A DNA stretch of 64,000 nt. Origin: Paenibacillus sinensis (lineage in GTDB: Bacteria > Bacillota > Bacilli > Paenibacillales > Paenibacillaceae). Below are positions 16,670-25,213 of the stretch, piece by piece; position 1 is the stretch's first letter, and each line of letters opens with the position of its first letter. Where the stretch lies: contig NZ_JAHCMB010000226.1 in assembly GCF_019904155.1 (NCBI RefSeq), positions 36,536-100,535 on the forward strand, in the 5' to 3' direction. The notes under the pieces were generated by a model, which worked only from the letters and a program-made list of their open reading frames with translations, was not told where the DNA came from and did no database searches. The position numbers were made by a program, and so were the translations under genes.

Positions 16670-18007
16670 TCACAAAGTCTGGCTGCTTCGAACCTGGAAT
16701 TGCGGCAAGAAGCCGGCGTTCTGCTCCAGAAGATCATTCAACAGCGCCTTGGCTGTCTGTTCATCGCCCACCAAGGGATGAATGGTCAGCGCCTGCAAAG
16801 CGGCGGCATAATCCCCGTGGACAGCCGCCTCTACGGTAAGCTCTTCGTAGGCCTTCACCACTTGCAGCAATCCTCTAATCTGCGGAGGCAGCGGATGGCT
16901 GAGCGACAAGGCATGCGGACCGTCGGACTTGATGACACAGTTAACCTCAATAGCCACATCGTCGGGAAGACAAGGGATAATGCCCTGGTTGCGCACGTTG
17001 ACAGTCTGAATATCGCCGGTATCGTTATAGATGGATTTCATCAATTGCACAGCCGCTTCGGAATAATAGGCCCCTCCGCGTTTCTCCAATTGAGGCGGCT
17101 TCGAAGTCAGCGCCGGCTGCTTGTATAGTTCGAATAGCTCTGCCTCCACTTCCTTCACTTCATCCGCCCGGGTCTTGCCTGTAGCTTCATAATGCTCCGT
17201 GATTTCGCGCAGCATCTCTTCCTTCATATAATAATAACGATGGTAGGCGCAGGGCAATGCGCCCAGCGATTGAATAAATTCCGCATCCCATTCCAAATCG
17301 GGGATGTTAGCCATGGATATTCCTTTGGCGCCGGATAGCTTGTCGAGAAAATCGCCGGTCATTTCCTTTCCGTCGATCATAACCCGGGTGGTCCAGTGCA
17401 AATGATTGATTCCAACGATCTCAATGTACATTTCCGTCTGCGGCACACCGTAGAGTTCAGCAATTTGCATCTTGGTGCTGATGGGCAGATTGCAGAGCCC
17501 GACGGATTTCACGCGAGAGTACTTGGAGACGGCCTCGGTAACCAGTCCGGCCGGATTGGTAAAATTAATCATGAACGCATCCGGAGCCAGTTCCTCGATA
17601 TCCTTGCAAATGTCCAGAATGACGGGGATCGTGCGCAGCGCTTTGGCGAAGCCGCCGGCTCCGGTCGTTTCCTGGCCAATCAAATGATGGGCGAGCGGAA
17701 TCTTCTCGTCTCTTGAGCGCGCATCCAGCATTCCGACACGAATCTGGGTCGTTACAAAATCAGCGCCGCGGATCGCCTCCCGGCGGTCCAGCGTCAAATG
17801 CAGCTTGATCGGCTTGCCGCTTGCATCGATCATCCGCTGGGCAAGATCGCCCACAACCTTCAGTTTCTCAGCCCCTGCTTCAATGTCCACCAGATACAGG
17901 TCGGCGACCGGAAACACATCATGATAACGTATCAAACCGTCGATAAGCTCCGGCGTATAGGAAGACCCTCCTCCGATTACGGCTATTTTCAATTGTCTCT
18001 TCTTCAT
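16670..18007 (-). CDS. Glycoside hydrolase family 4, 6-phospho-beta-glucosidase-like
   Basis: A 445-residue cytoplasmic enzyme. GH4 enzymes use NAD+ and a divalent metal to cleave usually 6-phosphorylated glycosides by an oxidation-elimination route. The N-terminal Rossmann motif IAVIGGGSSYTPELIDGL, the metal-ligand Cys in VGLCNLPIS, NFTNPAGLVTEAV and the His in GINHLHWTTRV are all present; GICNPP-like spacing favours the 6-phospho-beta-glucosidase branch. Its ATG overlaps the stop of the BadF kinase (ATGA), so translation is coupled. No PTS gene is present, so the kinase may provide the phosphorylated substrate. Confidence 0.9.
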   Translation of the reverse strand: MKKRQLKIAVIGGGSSYTPELIDGLIRYHDVFPVADLYLVDIEAGAEKLKVVGDLAQRMIDASGKPIKLHLTLDRREAIRGADFVTTQIRVGMLDARSRDEKIPLAHHLIGQETTGAGGFAKALRTIPVILDICKDIEELAPDAFMINFTNPAGLVTEAVSKYSRVKSVGLCNLPISTKMQIAELYGVPQTEMYIEIVGINHLHWTTRVMIDGKEMTGDFLDKLSGAKGISMANIPDLEWDAEFIQSLGALPCAYHRYYYMKEEMLREITEHYEATGKTRADEVKEVEAELFELYKQPALTSKPPQLEKRGGAYYSEAAVQLMKSIYNDTGDIQTVNVRNQGIIPCLPDDVAIEVNCVIKSDGPHALSLSHPLPPQIRGLLQVVKAYEELTVEAAVHGDYAAALQALTIHPLVGDEQTAKALLNDLLEQNAGFLPQFQVRSSQTL

Positions 18008-18984
18008 TTGCGATCTCCTCCGTATCTCTCGAAATTCCGGATCATTTGCTCCGTTACCGGGATATCAACATGGTCCATTGCCAGCATTACCGCCCCGAAT
18101 ACGGGAGCCATTTCAGGAATAACAAGCGTACTAGTCGGGGCCTCCGCCTTTACTTCCTTGCTTAATGCCTCCAGCAGCAGTGAATTTCTGCCCGACTGGA
18201 GAATGCTGCCCGTTAAGACTATCGGCACTACTTCGCCCTTGAATCCGCCAAGTTTACGGATAACGGTCGCCGCCGACAGCCCAAGCTCTCTTCCCATCTC
18301 CACGAGAAGCTCGCGGGATAGCCAGTCGCCGGACTCGGACGCCTCATGAACAATCAGCGACAGCTCAAGCGGCGCTGTCTGCCTGTCTTCGTCGAGAAAC
18401 TGGTTGAACATAGCTTCGAAGCTCCCAAAACCGAGCGCCAGGGGGATTCGTTCCACCAGGATGCTATAAGGCTCTCTTCCCTCCCAGGAGCGAACCGCTC
18501 TGCCCAATGCCTGTGCGGCCAAATAATAACCGCCCGCCCGGTCGCCGAACAGAAGATCGAACCCTCCGACCTGGATAACGGTTCCTTGCCGGTTGCGGCC
18601 TGCCGCGTTGGTACTGCTTCCGCACACCAGCACAACACCGACATTATCCGGGCTTCCGATACGCAATCCCTCCATCGTATCGCAGACCACATTCCATTTG
18701 CGCAAAGACAACTGCCGGTCAATTTCCGGAGAGAGCTTCTCCAGATCAACAGGACGGTCCGCGCCCGCAAGGCCGAATTGCACAACATCCAAATCATCCT
18801 CGGCAATGCCGGCTTGCACAAGGGCGTCCATCAGCGCACTTCTAATATTGGCCACCGCGGCGGCGGCTCCAATCATTTGATGATTGCCGCAGCCCGACCG
18901 GCCGGACCCCAGAACGGTTCCTTGCTCATCGGCAACGATGACGAGCGTCTTGCTCCCTCCGCCGTCCACACCTGCAATATACAT
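18004..18984 (-). CDS. BadF/BadG-type ATPase, probable amino-sugar kinase
   Basis: A 326-residue ASKHA-fold kinase. The phosphate-1 loop AGVDGGGSKTLVIVAD opens the protein; VVLVCGSSTNAAG and GGFDLLFGDRAGGYYLA form the central nucleotide and sugar part; VPIVLTGSILQ is near the end. The family includes N-acetylglucosamine kinase and the MurK-type GlcNAc/MurNAc kinases. ATG at 18984 has AGGAG 8 bases upstream; the frame is open to 19005. It is first in a two-gene unit with GH4. The sugar is inferred only from family. Confidence 0.85.
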   Translation of the reverse strand: MYIAGVDGGGSKTLVIVADEQGTVLGSGRSGCGNHQMIGAAAAVANIRSALMDALVQAGIAEDDLDVVQFGLAGADRPVDLEKLSPEIDRQLSLRKWNVVCDTMEGLRIGSPDNVGVVLVCGSSTNAAGRNRQGTVIQVGGFDLLFGDRAGGYYLAAQALGRAVRSWEGREPYSILVERIPLALGFGSFEAMFNQFLDEDRQTAPLELSLIVHEASESGDWLSRELLVEMGRELGLSAATVIRKLGGFKGEVVPIVLTGSILQSGRNSLLLEALSKEVKAEAPTSTLVIPEMAPVFGAVMLAMDHVDIPVTEQMIRNFERYGGDRK

Positions 18985-19290
18985 GGTTTCAACTCCTGTT
19001 AACAAAGCTCCCTATCGTTTCTTCCTGACTCATCCATTGTCACGGATACCATAAACTTTGTCGCAATAAACTCCCAAATCCGGTCGACCTTGCTGAAAGG
19101 GCCATATTACCCATAAAATATAACAGTAAACCAACTATTTAGGATAGTATATAGGCTTTCCTCAAGTTATAGTTGTATTTTTTGGAAATACAAACCGTAA
19201 TTTTTTTGTTTACTCCTCTGTCAAACCCGGTTTATCCGGTTCTTTTTCCATGATATAATATAACAAATTCGGTAACGGAGGAACTTTGTA
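18985..19290. promoter_or_regulatory. Divergent control region, BadF kinase and GntR genes
   Basis: 306 AT-rich bases between divergent genes. A TATAAT at 19254-19259 can serve gntR. On the minus strand TTGAGG, 18 bases, TAAATA is a weak candidate for the kinase operon. The palindrome at 19173-19193 is the best operator candidate. Confidence 0.5.
19173..19193. promoter_or_regulatory. Palindromic operator candidate for the GntR regulator
   Basis: TTGTATTT (19173-19180), 5-base spacer, AAATACAA (19186-19193): perfect 8-bp arms between divergent gntR and kinase genes. Binding by the neighbouring GntR protein is inferred. Confidence 0.5.
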
Positions 19291-20004
19291 ATGACAAAAA
19301 GAACAACTAATTCCCTATATTTTAATATTAAAGAACAATTGCTAAAACAGATTCAATCCGGCGTTTACGCAGTCGGTGAGAAGCTTCCGACCGAAGCCGA
19401 TCTCTGCAAAATTTTCTCCGCCAGCCGCACAACGATCCGCCTCGCGCTCAGCGAGCTTGAGGTTCAAGATATTCTGGAGCGACATCAAGGAAAGGGCACG
19501 TTCGTTAAACGCAAGGAGCTTCACCTGGTGCAGACACGAAGCTTTGCGGAGGACGTGCTGATGAGCGGCAAAGAACCCACTGGCAAAGTGATTGAATCCA
19601 AAGTAATCCCTGCCGAAATACCGTTGAACGAATTTTTGCAGGTCCCGCTAAAGGCTCCAATTAATGAGCTGCTGCGGGTGCGATACGCCGACAACGAGCC
19701 GCTTCTCTATGAGACCACCTATATCCCGTGGAATCTCGCTCCCGGTCTGGCCAGCGAATATACCGACGGCTCTTTGTTCGCCTTTCTGGAGACCCGGTAC
19801 AATTTGAAAGCCCATCGGTCCGTGGAGCAGTTGAAGCCGGTTCTTGCGGACAAGACGGCGAGTAAGCTGCTCGGCGTCAAGGAGGGCTCTCCTTGCCTTC
19901 AGGTCAAGACCTTCACTTATTTGACGGACAACACCCCGCTTGAATACAGCTTCGGCGTATTCCGCGGAGATTTTCCAAGTTATACGATTGAACGGCATTT
20001 CTAA
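19291..20004 (+). CDS. GntR-family regulator, HutC subfamily with UTRA domain
   Basis: A 237-residue transcription factor. The winged HTH (about 8-75) has GVYAVGEKLPTEADLCKIF and SRTTIRLALSELE; the UTRA ligand domain (about 95-235) has LLRVRYADNEPLLYETTYIP and a GVFRGDFPSYTIERHF end. UTRA regulators usually sense sugar phosphates or similar effectors. It is divergent from the kinase/GH4 operon and probably represses the sugar locus. GGAGG is 9 bases before the ATG. Two terminators separate it from the next gene. Confidence 0.92.
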   Translation: MTKRTTNSLYFNIKEQLLKQIQSGVYAVGEKLPTEADLCKIFSASRTTIRLALSELEVQDILERHQGKGTFVKRKELHLVQTRSFAEDVLMSGKEPTGKVIESKVIPAEIPLNEFLQVPLKAPINELLRVRYADNEPLLYETTYIPWNLAPGLASEYTDGSLFAFLETRYNLKAHRSVEQLKPVLADKTASKLLGVKEGSPCLQVKTFTYLTDNTPLEYSFGVFRGDFPSYTIERHF

Positions 20005-20053
20005 AAAGGGACGATAGTCGAGGCGTAGTTTCGCCGATCAACTTCGGAGCTTA

Positions 20054-20125
20054 AAAAAGAGGGGGCGTGCCGAATGCATGCCCCCGGCTCATGATAGCGG
20101 AGAGGAGGATGAATATCCTCCTCTC
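20054..20125. terminator. Two hairpins between gntR and the propeller-protein gene
   Basis: First hairpin: GGGGGCGTGC (20061-20070) with GCATGCCCCC (20076-20085), after an A run at 20053-20058. Second: GAGAGGAGGAT (20100-20110) with ATCCTCCTCTC (20115-20125), four-base loop. They lie between convergent genes and likely end transcripts from both sides. Confidence 0.7.
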
Positions 20126-20130
20126 TTCGC

Positions 20131-22677
20131 TTATTCTTTGATAATCTCGAAATACCGGCCCATCCAATATGGCAGTGTGAAGACCGAGCCGGCTTCTATG
20201 TTGCCCGACTTGTAATTATAGCTTGGGTTCGCGCCTGTGGTCTGATTGTCGCTCTCGAACGGATTTGAGTTATTTTTAATAATGCGTCTCTCATCAGGGG
20301 CAAGAGCGTAATTGGTCTGCTTGTAATCATCACGGTCGCCAGGCTCGATATAGAATACGTCCTGCCGATTCCACTGAACCGGGAACTGGATCTGATATTC
20401 GGGGAACCGGTACAGGAACCGGACCGCCGACTCCAAATCGACATCCGTCTTGTCCGGATGCGCCAGTTGATACAGGAAGGTGTAGAACGGATTCTCTTCC
20501 CTGACTTCGTTGGAATACCATTGATCGTAAGCTTCGACAATCTGGGCGTGCTTGCTCTCGTCCTCTTCCAGTGTAATCAGCACAAACACCGGGAACCAGC
20601 CTAACTCTTCATCCGAGTAATTAATATATTGGGTCCAGTCATTATGCAGCGTCGCATTGGTATTGGTGCTGTCGCCCACATTGGCTTCCGTTACCACTTG
20701 ATTATCGTTGTCGTCATAAGCATTGGTCGCCTGACGTACCAGCCTCCGCTCAATATATTCCTTGGCCATATCCATATAACCTTTTCCGTTCACGTAAGGC
20801 TCGTCCTTGCTATAGCTTCCATTGTAAGCTTGTTCATACGCCAAATCGTATTTTACCGAATCGGCCGGATAGCTCTTGGCGGTAATATAGCTGGCGACCT
20901 TGAGCGCGGACATCACTTCCAGCGCATTAAGCGGACCGTCTTCATAGCCGTAGGACAGGGCATCGTCGCCGTTCTCATCTACGCCGACATTGGACTGCCA
21001 TGAAACCTGCTGCTCCATCGTGCCCAAGCTGTCATTGAAATATTTGGAGAACCATCTGGACCACTGCGTCGATTTGCCTGTGGCATCTTCGATGTAGTAG
21101 TGGTCATCTTTGAGTATCAGCTCCGTCATACGGTGAGTCGTCTCTTCGATCAGAGACTTCAGCTCCAGCAGCTCGGGATCTGTGCTGTCGCCTATCAAAT
21201 ACTTGTAAGCCGTATAGAACATGGCGTAATGGCCGTCTACTTCATCCGACGAGGTATCTGCCTTGTACACAATCTGATTCATGTCGATGTGGCCGTTCAC
21301 AATTGCGCTGGCCGGGAACAAATCGTTAAAGAATTCCGGTATCTGCTCATACACAGGAGCTGTCAGCTGGAACAAAGGCTTATTGCTTTCCCCTGTCGTC
21401 TTGTCTTCCTTCGCATCTTTGTTGTTCGTAGCCGCCGTGATAACGGGCAGCACCTGATATACCGCACCGGTTACCGATGTCGCCACTTTGGTCTTGATGT
21501 CCGTTCCCAGCTTTTGTCCTTCAGGCCGTGTCTTGTTAAGCTCATCGATCGCTTCTTGGCTGAGTCCAAGCCCGTTGTAGTTCATTACATCCGTTCCGCC
21601 GCTCGGGAACAGTGTGGAACCCTTCTTGCTCTCCGCATCCTTGGTCACCCGGACCATTGAATAACCGATCGGCTCTACGCCGTCATCACGCTGCATACTC
21701 GGAATAATGCCATTGGGATTGACCATGCCCGGTCCAACGAAATTTTGGAACCAAAAGCCGTTCTGTGACTGGTAGCCGTACACCGAGTTGCCCACGGTGG
21801 CCGCCCCGGCTTCGCTGGTCAGCATATAAGAACGGGCCGGAAAGCCATTGCCGCGGCCGGACACATAGTCAAGCAGCAGGACGGCCTTGGTTGCTCTGAG
21901 CGCCGCCGCTTTCGCTTCGGCGATTTCTGCCACCTGATCCGCTGCCGGGCTTGCGCCGTATTCTTCCTGCAAGGCTTTGTACCGGAACACTTCACCCATG
22001 GCATACATCGTTGTCCACAGGCCGTCGTTATCGCTCGTTGAAGGGGTCGAAGTGAACTTCCCCGTCGGAGAATTGTAGTTCACCGCATCAAACGAGCTAT
22101 CCGTTTCGGTAAAGGTGAAGTTGGTGTCGTGGACCATGCCGCGCCGGTCAAGAATCGACTGTACCAAATCCTCATAGACAAACGATTTCTCATGCAGCGT
22201 TTTTTCCGGCATGGCAATATGGGTCACACCGCTTGCCGTGCGCGCCCAGATGCCTCCCTCGCCATCGCTGGCAAGAGCAGTCACGTTGTCATCTCCACCA
22301 TAGAGATACCTTGGACCCGCCATATACTGCACAATATCCTTGGTGTCCTCCGCACTGAAATCGACCCGTTGCAGCCCGTTCTCTGTCCCAATCCAATAGA
22401 CTCCGTCTTCGTCCAGAACCACGCTTGTAACATCACCGAGCACCGAGAGCGGCAGAAATTTCAAGACGCTGGTATCCGTAGTCCACTCGATGCTGCTCGG
22501 GATGGAGGCGGACCCTGTCTTGTAATACGTCACTTCCTTGGTCTGTACGGCCTTGAGTTGAACAGCAGAGTATTGGGCGCCAGGCAGCTTAGCCGCCCAG
22601 GCAGGTGCTGTCGGCAGTACGAACAGCATAGCGGCCATCATAGCGCCTGTTATCAGCTTGCCGTGTTTCTTCATCAT
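20131..22677 (-). CDS. Secreted protein: two propeller repeats plus unassigned helical domain
   Basis: An 848-residue exported protein of unknown function. Signal peptide (about 1-28, ending PAWAA); two repeats of the two-component-regulator propeller type, VYWIGTENGLQRVDF and GIWARTASGVTHIAM (about 85-165); then about 650 residues with regular helical, aromatic-rich segments such as SDNDGLWTTMYAMGEVFRYK, SGRGNGFPARSYML and NGFWFQNFVGPGMVNPNG. This pattern resembles (alpha/alpha)-toroid glycan-active proteins. That is an inference; no catalytic residues can be assigned. The ATG at 22677 has AAAGGGG upstream and starts the signal peptide; the frame opens at 22713. It is 39 bases after the SLH protein gene, in one operon, within a sugar-uptake locus. 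It may act on a polysaccharide at the cell surface. Confidence 0.7.
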   Translation of the reverse strand: MMKKHGKLITGAMMAAMLFVLPTAPAWAAKLPGAQYSAVQLKAVQTKEVTYYKTGSASIPSSIEWTTDTSVLKFLPLSVLGDVTSVVLDEDGVYWIGTENGLQRVDFSAEDTKDIVQYMAGPRYLYGGDDNVTALASDGEGGIWARTASGVTHIAMPEKTLHEKSFVYEDLVQSILDRRGMVHDTNFTFTETDSSFDAVNYNSPTGKFTSTPSTSDNDGLWTTMYAMGEVFRYKALQEEYGASPAADQVAEIAEAKAAALRATKAVLLLDYVSGRGNGFPARSYMLTSEAGAATVGNSVYGYQSQNGFWFQNFVGPGMVNPNGIIPSMQRDDGVEPIGYSMVRVTKDAESKKGSTLFPSGGTDVMNYNGLGLSQEAIDELNKTRPEGQKLGTDIKTKVATSVTGAVYQVLPVITAATNNKDAKEDKTTGESNKPLFQLTAPVYEQIPEFFNDLFPASAIVNGHIDMNQIVYKADTSSDEVDGHYAMFYTAYKYLIGDSTDPELLELKSLIEETTHRMTELILKDDHYYIEDATGKSTQWSRWFSKYFNDSLGTMEQQVSWQSNVGVDENGDDALSYGYEDGPLNALEVMSALKVASYITAKSYPADSVKYDLAYEQAYNGSYSKDEPYVNGKGYMDMAKEYIERRLVRQATNAYDDNDNQVVTEANVGDSTNTNATLHNDWTQYINYSDEELGWFPVFVLITLEEDESKHAQIVEAYDQWYSNEVREENPFYTFLYQLAHPDKTDVDLESAVRFLYRFPEYQIQFPVQWNRQDVFYIEPGDRDDYKQTNYALAPDERRIIKNNSNPFESDNQTTGANPSYNYKSGNIEAGSVFTLPYWMGRYFEIIKE

Positions 22678-22716
22678 ATATATCCCCTTTCCTGATTCGG
22701 ACTTCTTGCGCAATCC

Positions 22717-24600
22717 TTACTGATAAATATGGGATACACCGGTTGCCGTAATGGCAAATACGCCCGTGCCTCCGTCCGAAATGAGCAGCAGCACCTTGTC
22801 ATCCGTCAATTGCCGGTCTGCGGTCGTGTACGACTTCATTTCATTTGTCGAAAGCTGAATACGGGTTACGCCATTATTCGTCCCGATCCACAAATACGTG
22901 CGGGCGTCATTGAGGACGGAGGTATTGACTCCACGCAAGGAGGCGAACAGGGATGGCTTGACCGTAAACTGATAGTTAACCAAGGTGATGGCGTTCACCA
23001 GATCAGGCATATCAACATCCGAATTGGCGATTGAAGGGTTGTAAGAAGGGTCCTGCAGGAAGGTGAGATACTGCTTAACGGTGCCTTCCGCTCCCGTGGA
23101 TGCGAAGGAGCCAAGCGCGCCCGCATAGCTGTAAAGCTCGGTAGCTTTATCCTTGACGGGTTCCTCTGTTACAGGCTTTTCGGGCTCAGGCTCTTCAGTT
23201 ACCGGATTTTGAGGTTCAGGTTCTTCGGTCACCGGATTTTCAGTTACCGGTTCTCCGGTGGAAGGGTCCGTTACGGCTGTTCCTCCCGTACCCGTTGACG
23301 ATGATGTCACCACGTTGCCGAGGCGGTCTATCGTTTGTCCATTGATGATTACGGTATCGACGTTCATAATCAGCTTGTCCGGCATGGAAGGGAGGGAGAC
23401 ACCCGGTGAGTTGATGATCGCCGTTTGGATTTTGCCTGTTCCCGTTACCGTTGTGGCGGCATCGAAAATGATCGACCCCACGGTCGTATCCTTGGCCAAC
23501 TGGATTTTCGATCCCCCGGCCTCCTTGGACACGTTAAGCCCATCGACTCGGCCGCTCTCAAGCGTGAAGCTGGATTTGCCGTTCATATTCAGTTGCTTCA
23601 CATTCCCGTACAGCGAAACAGCTTTTCCGCCATTCGTCAATAAACGAAGACTGCCGATGGCATTCCCCGACTCATTGACAATCACGCTCTCGGATGAAAC
23701 ATCTATGGCATTCGCAGACGCAGATCCTTTAAACACAACCCTTACGGGAGCCTTCGGTTTATTGATCTGCATGTGATTAACGGCGCTGTCGGTCAGTGTA
23801 ATGCTGTGTGTGCCGCCGCCGTTGACGTATACGACGCCGCCGATCCGGGCATTGACGAGATTGAGATCCCCTTCTCCTACCCCCGGTGTAATGTACAAAC
23901 TGCCGGTGAGATTCAAATTCGACAACGTGGCGCCCGCCGTGTTGACAATCAAGTTGCCTCCAGCCATATTGGCGTGATTGGCGCCGTCGGATACGAGTGC
24001 GCCCATGGCGTTATTGATCATTTTTACCGCTTCGGCACGAGTGAGAGATTTCTGCGGCAGAAAAGCACCCGAAGGCGTTCCGGCGACATAACCCGCTTCC
24101 TTCATAGCGTATATGGCCTCTTTAGCCCAAACGGAAATGGAAGAGTCGTCGGAGAACGAAGCGCTGACCGGTTCAGTTGCCGTTACCTGAAACACTCGGC
24201 TGAGAATGAGCGCGGCTTGTTCCCGGGTTAAAGTTTCGAGCGGGTTAATCTTGCCGTCGCCACTGCCGATAATAGCGCCCGCCGCCACGGCCTTACCGAT
24301 TTCAGGGGCATACCAAGCCGCAGACGGCACATCATCGAAGGTCTGCCCGCTTATCTCGTTGAAGTTAAAAATACGATTGATCAATGCGACAAACTCCGTT
24401 TTCTTGATCCCGTCATTCGGTAGAATCCGGCCTACCTGATCCCCCTTCAGCAGTCCAAGGTTTTTCCAGGATTCAATCTCCTCCGAAGCCCAGGCGGGAA
24501 TCGTTTCTGTTGTCTCTGCGGATACATCGGCAGCGTAAGCAAATGCCATCGTTGACGTTAAGGCAATCGCGGCAAATGCCTGTTTCCATTTGAAACTCAT
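22717..24600 (-). CDS. SLH-domain surface protein ending in a propeller segment
   Basis: A 627-residue exported protein. Signal peptide (1-28), then three S-layer homology repeats (about 30-205), with IPNDGI-like motifs such as RILPNDGIKKTEFVALINRI and FLPQKSLTRAEAVKMINNAM. A beta-solenoid-like region follows (about 210-400, short repeats like GNLIVNTAGATLSNLNL), then a repeated VTEEP linker (about 440-475). It ends in two blades of a propeller, YLWIGTNNGVTRIQL and GVFAITATGVSHIYQ. SLH domains bind pyruvylated secondary cell-wall polymer, so the protein is anchored. The end blades match those starting the next gene's mature protein. Its promoter and an operator-like repeat lie in 24733-24788. 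Confidence 0.85.
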   Translation of the reverse strand: MSFKWKQAFAAIALTSTMAFAYAADVSAETTETIPAWASEEIESWKNLGLLKGDQVGRILPNDGIKKTEFVALINRIFNFNEISGQTFDDVPSAAWYAPEIGKAVAAGAIIGSGDGKINPLETLTREQAALILSRVFQVTATEPVSASFSDDSSISVWAKEAIYAMKEAGYVAGTPSGAFLPQKSLTRAEAVKMINNAMGALVSDGANHANMAGGNLIVNTAGATLSNLNLTGSLYITPGVGEGDLNLVNARIGGVVYVNGGGTHSITLTDSAVNHMQINKPKAPVRVVFKGSASANAIDVSSESVIVNESGNAIGSLRLLTNGGKAVSLYGNVKQLNMNGKSSFTLESGRVDGLNVSKEAGGSKIQLAKDTTVGSIIFDAATTVTGTGKIQTAIINSPGVSLPSMPDKLIMNVDTVIINGQTIDRLGNVVTSSSTGTGGTAVTDPSTGEPVTENPVTEEPEPQNPVTEEPEPEKPVTEEPVKDKATELYSYAGALGSFASTGAEGTVKQYLTFLQDPSYNPSIANSDVDMPDLVNAITLVNYQFTVKPSLFASLRGVNTSVLNDARTYLWIGTNNGVTRIQLSTNEMKSYTTADRQLTDDKVLLLISDGGTGVFAITATGVSHIYQ

Positions 24601-24732
24601 ATGCGCTCCTCCTTATCATTCCGGTCTTTTTTCTCAAGCAATACAGCCTTACCTGCTCTTCCATTCCGATAATTCAACCTTGTTGTGTATTAAGCTTGTA
24701 CGACTTCTTGTCACCCCCATGTAATGTTTTCG

Positions 24733-24750
24733 ATGTTATTGTAGTAACAT
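24733..24750. promoter_or_regulatory. Operator-like inverted repeat of the SLH operon
   Basis: ATGTTA (24733-24738), TTGTAG, TAACAT (24745-24750). Read on the minus strand it contains TGTTACTACAA, the same 11-mer found at 25007-25017. It covers about +2 to +20 of the predicted SLH-operon transcript, a position that suits a repressor. Confidence 0.55.
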
Positions 24751-24758
24751 TTACACAC

Positions 24759-24788
24759 ATTCTATTTTTAATCATAATAAGTTGTCAA
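24759..24788 (-). promoter_or_regulatory. Promoter of the SLH/propeller operon
   Basis: On the minus strand TTGACA (24788-24783), an 18-base spacer, then TAGAAT (24764-24759). Confidence 0.65.
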
Positions 24789-24966
24789 TAGCTATATTCC
24801 AGAACCAACGAGTGATTCTTTATAGAAGATTACATTTGAAAAATATCCCAAATCCTTTGCCTTCCTTCGATTTTTACCGCTATTTATAGGATAATTGGAT
24901 TGGATTCAAACGAATTTCCTTAGCTGAAAATCTACGATCAACTTGAAAAATGTCACGAAAAATAGA

Positions 24967-24995
24967 TTGACATACGGGGTGCTATCATCAATAAT
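24967..24995 (+). promoter_or_regulatory. Promoter of the sugar ABC importer
   Basis: TTGACA (24967-24972), 17-base spacer, AATAAT (24990-24995). The leader would be about 210 bases long. Confidence 0.6.
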
Positions 24996-25005
24996 ACAAA
25001 TTATA

Positions 25006-25017
25006 TTGTTACTACAA
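25006..25017. promoter_or_regulatory. Operator-like element of the ABC importer
   Basis: TTGTTACTACAA, a TTGT/ACAA palindrome. It sits about +5 to +16 of the predicted importer transcript and repeats the TGTTACTACAA of the divergent SLH promoter in the same orientation relative to transcription. Confidence 0.55.
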
Positions 25018-25213
25018 ATCACAAGCAGTCTGATTGAAAAACCGCAGATACCCTCCTTTCGTGTTAGCTATATTTACATCGTCAAAGAGGGAACAACGCC
25101 AGGGTTGGGATTTCAGCGGCTCGTAATCGAGAAGAAGTTATCGAAACTCCATGTATTAGCGGTATGTGATTTTCACCCTATAAACCGATTTGATCCAAAG
25201 GAGTGGTTATTGA

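Larger units (their letters stand above)
24601..25213. other. AT-rich divergent intergenic region of the sugar locus
   Basis: 613 bases between the SLH operon and the ABC importer. It holds a predicted promoter for each direction and an operator-like repeat at both. A 117-codon frame at 24943-25296 overlaps the binding-protein start and shows no family features, so it is not called. Confidence 0.65.

Noticed and set aside
22677..24600. SLH gene and the 848-residue gene as one frameshifted gene
   Set aside because: The second gene has its own Shine-Dalgarno and a clear signal peptide, so they are separate genes.
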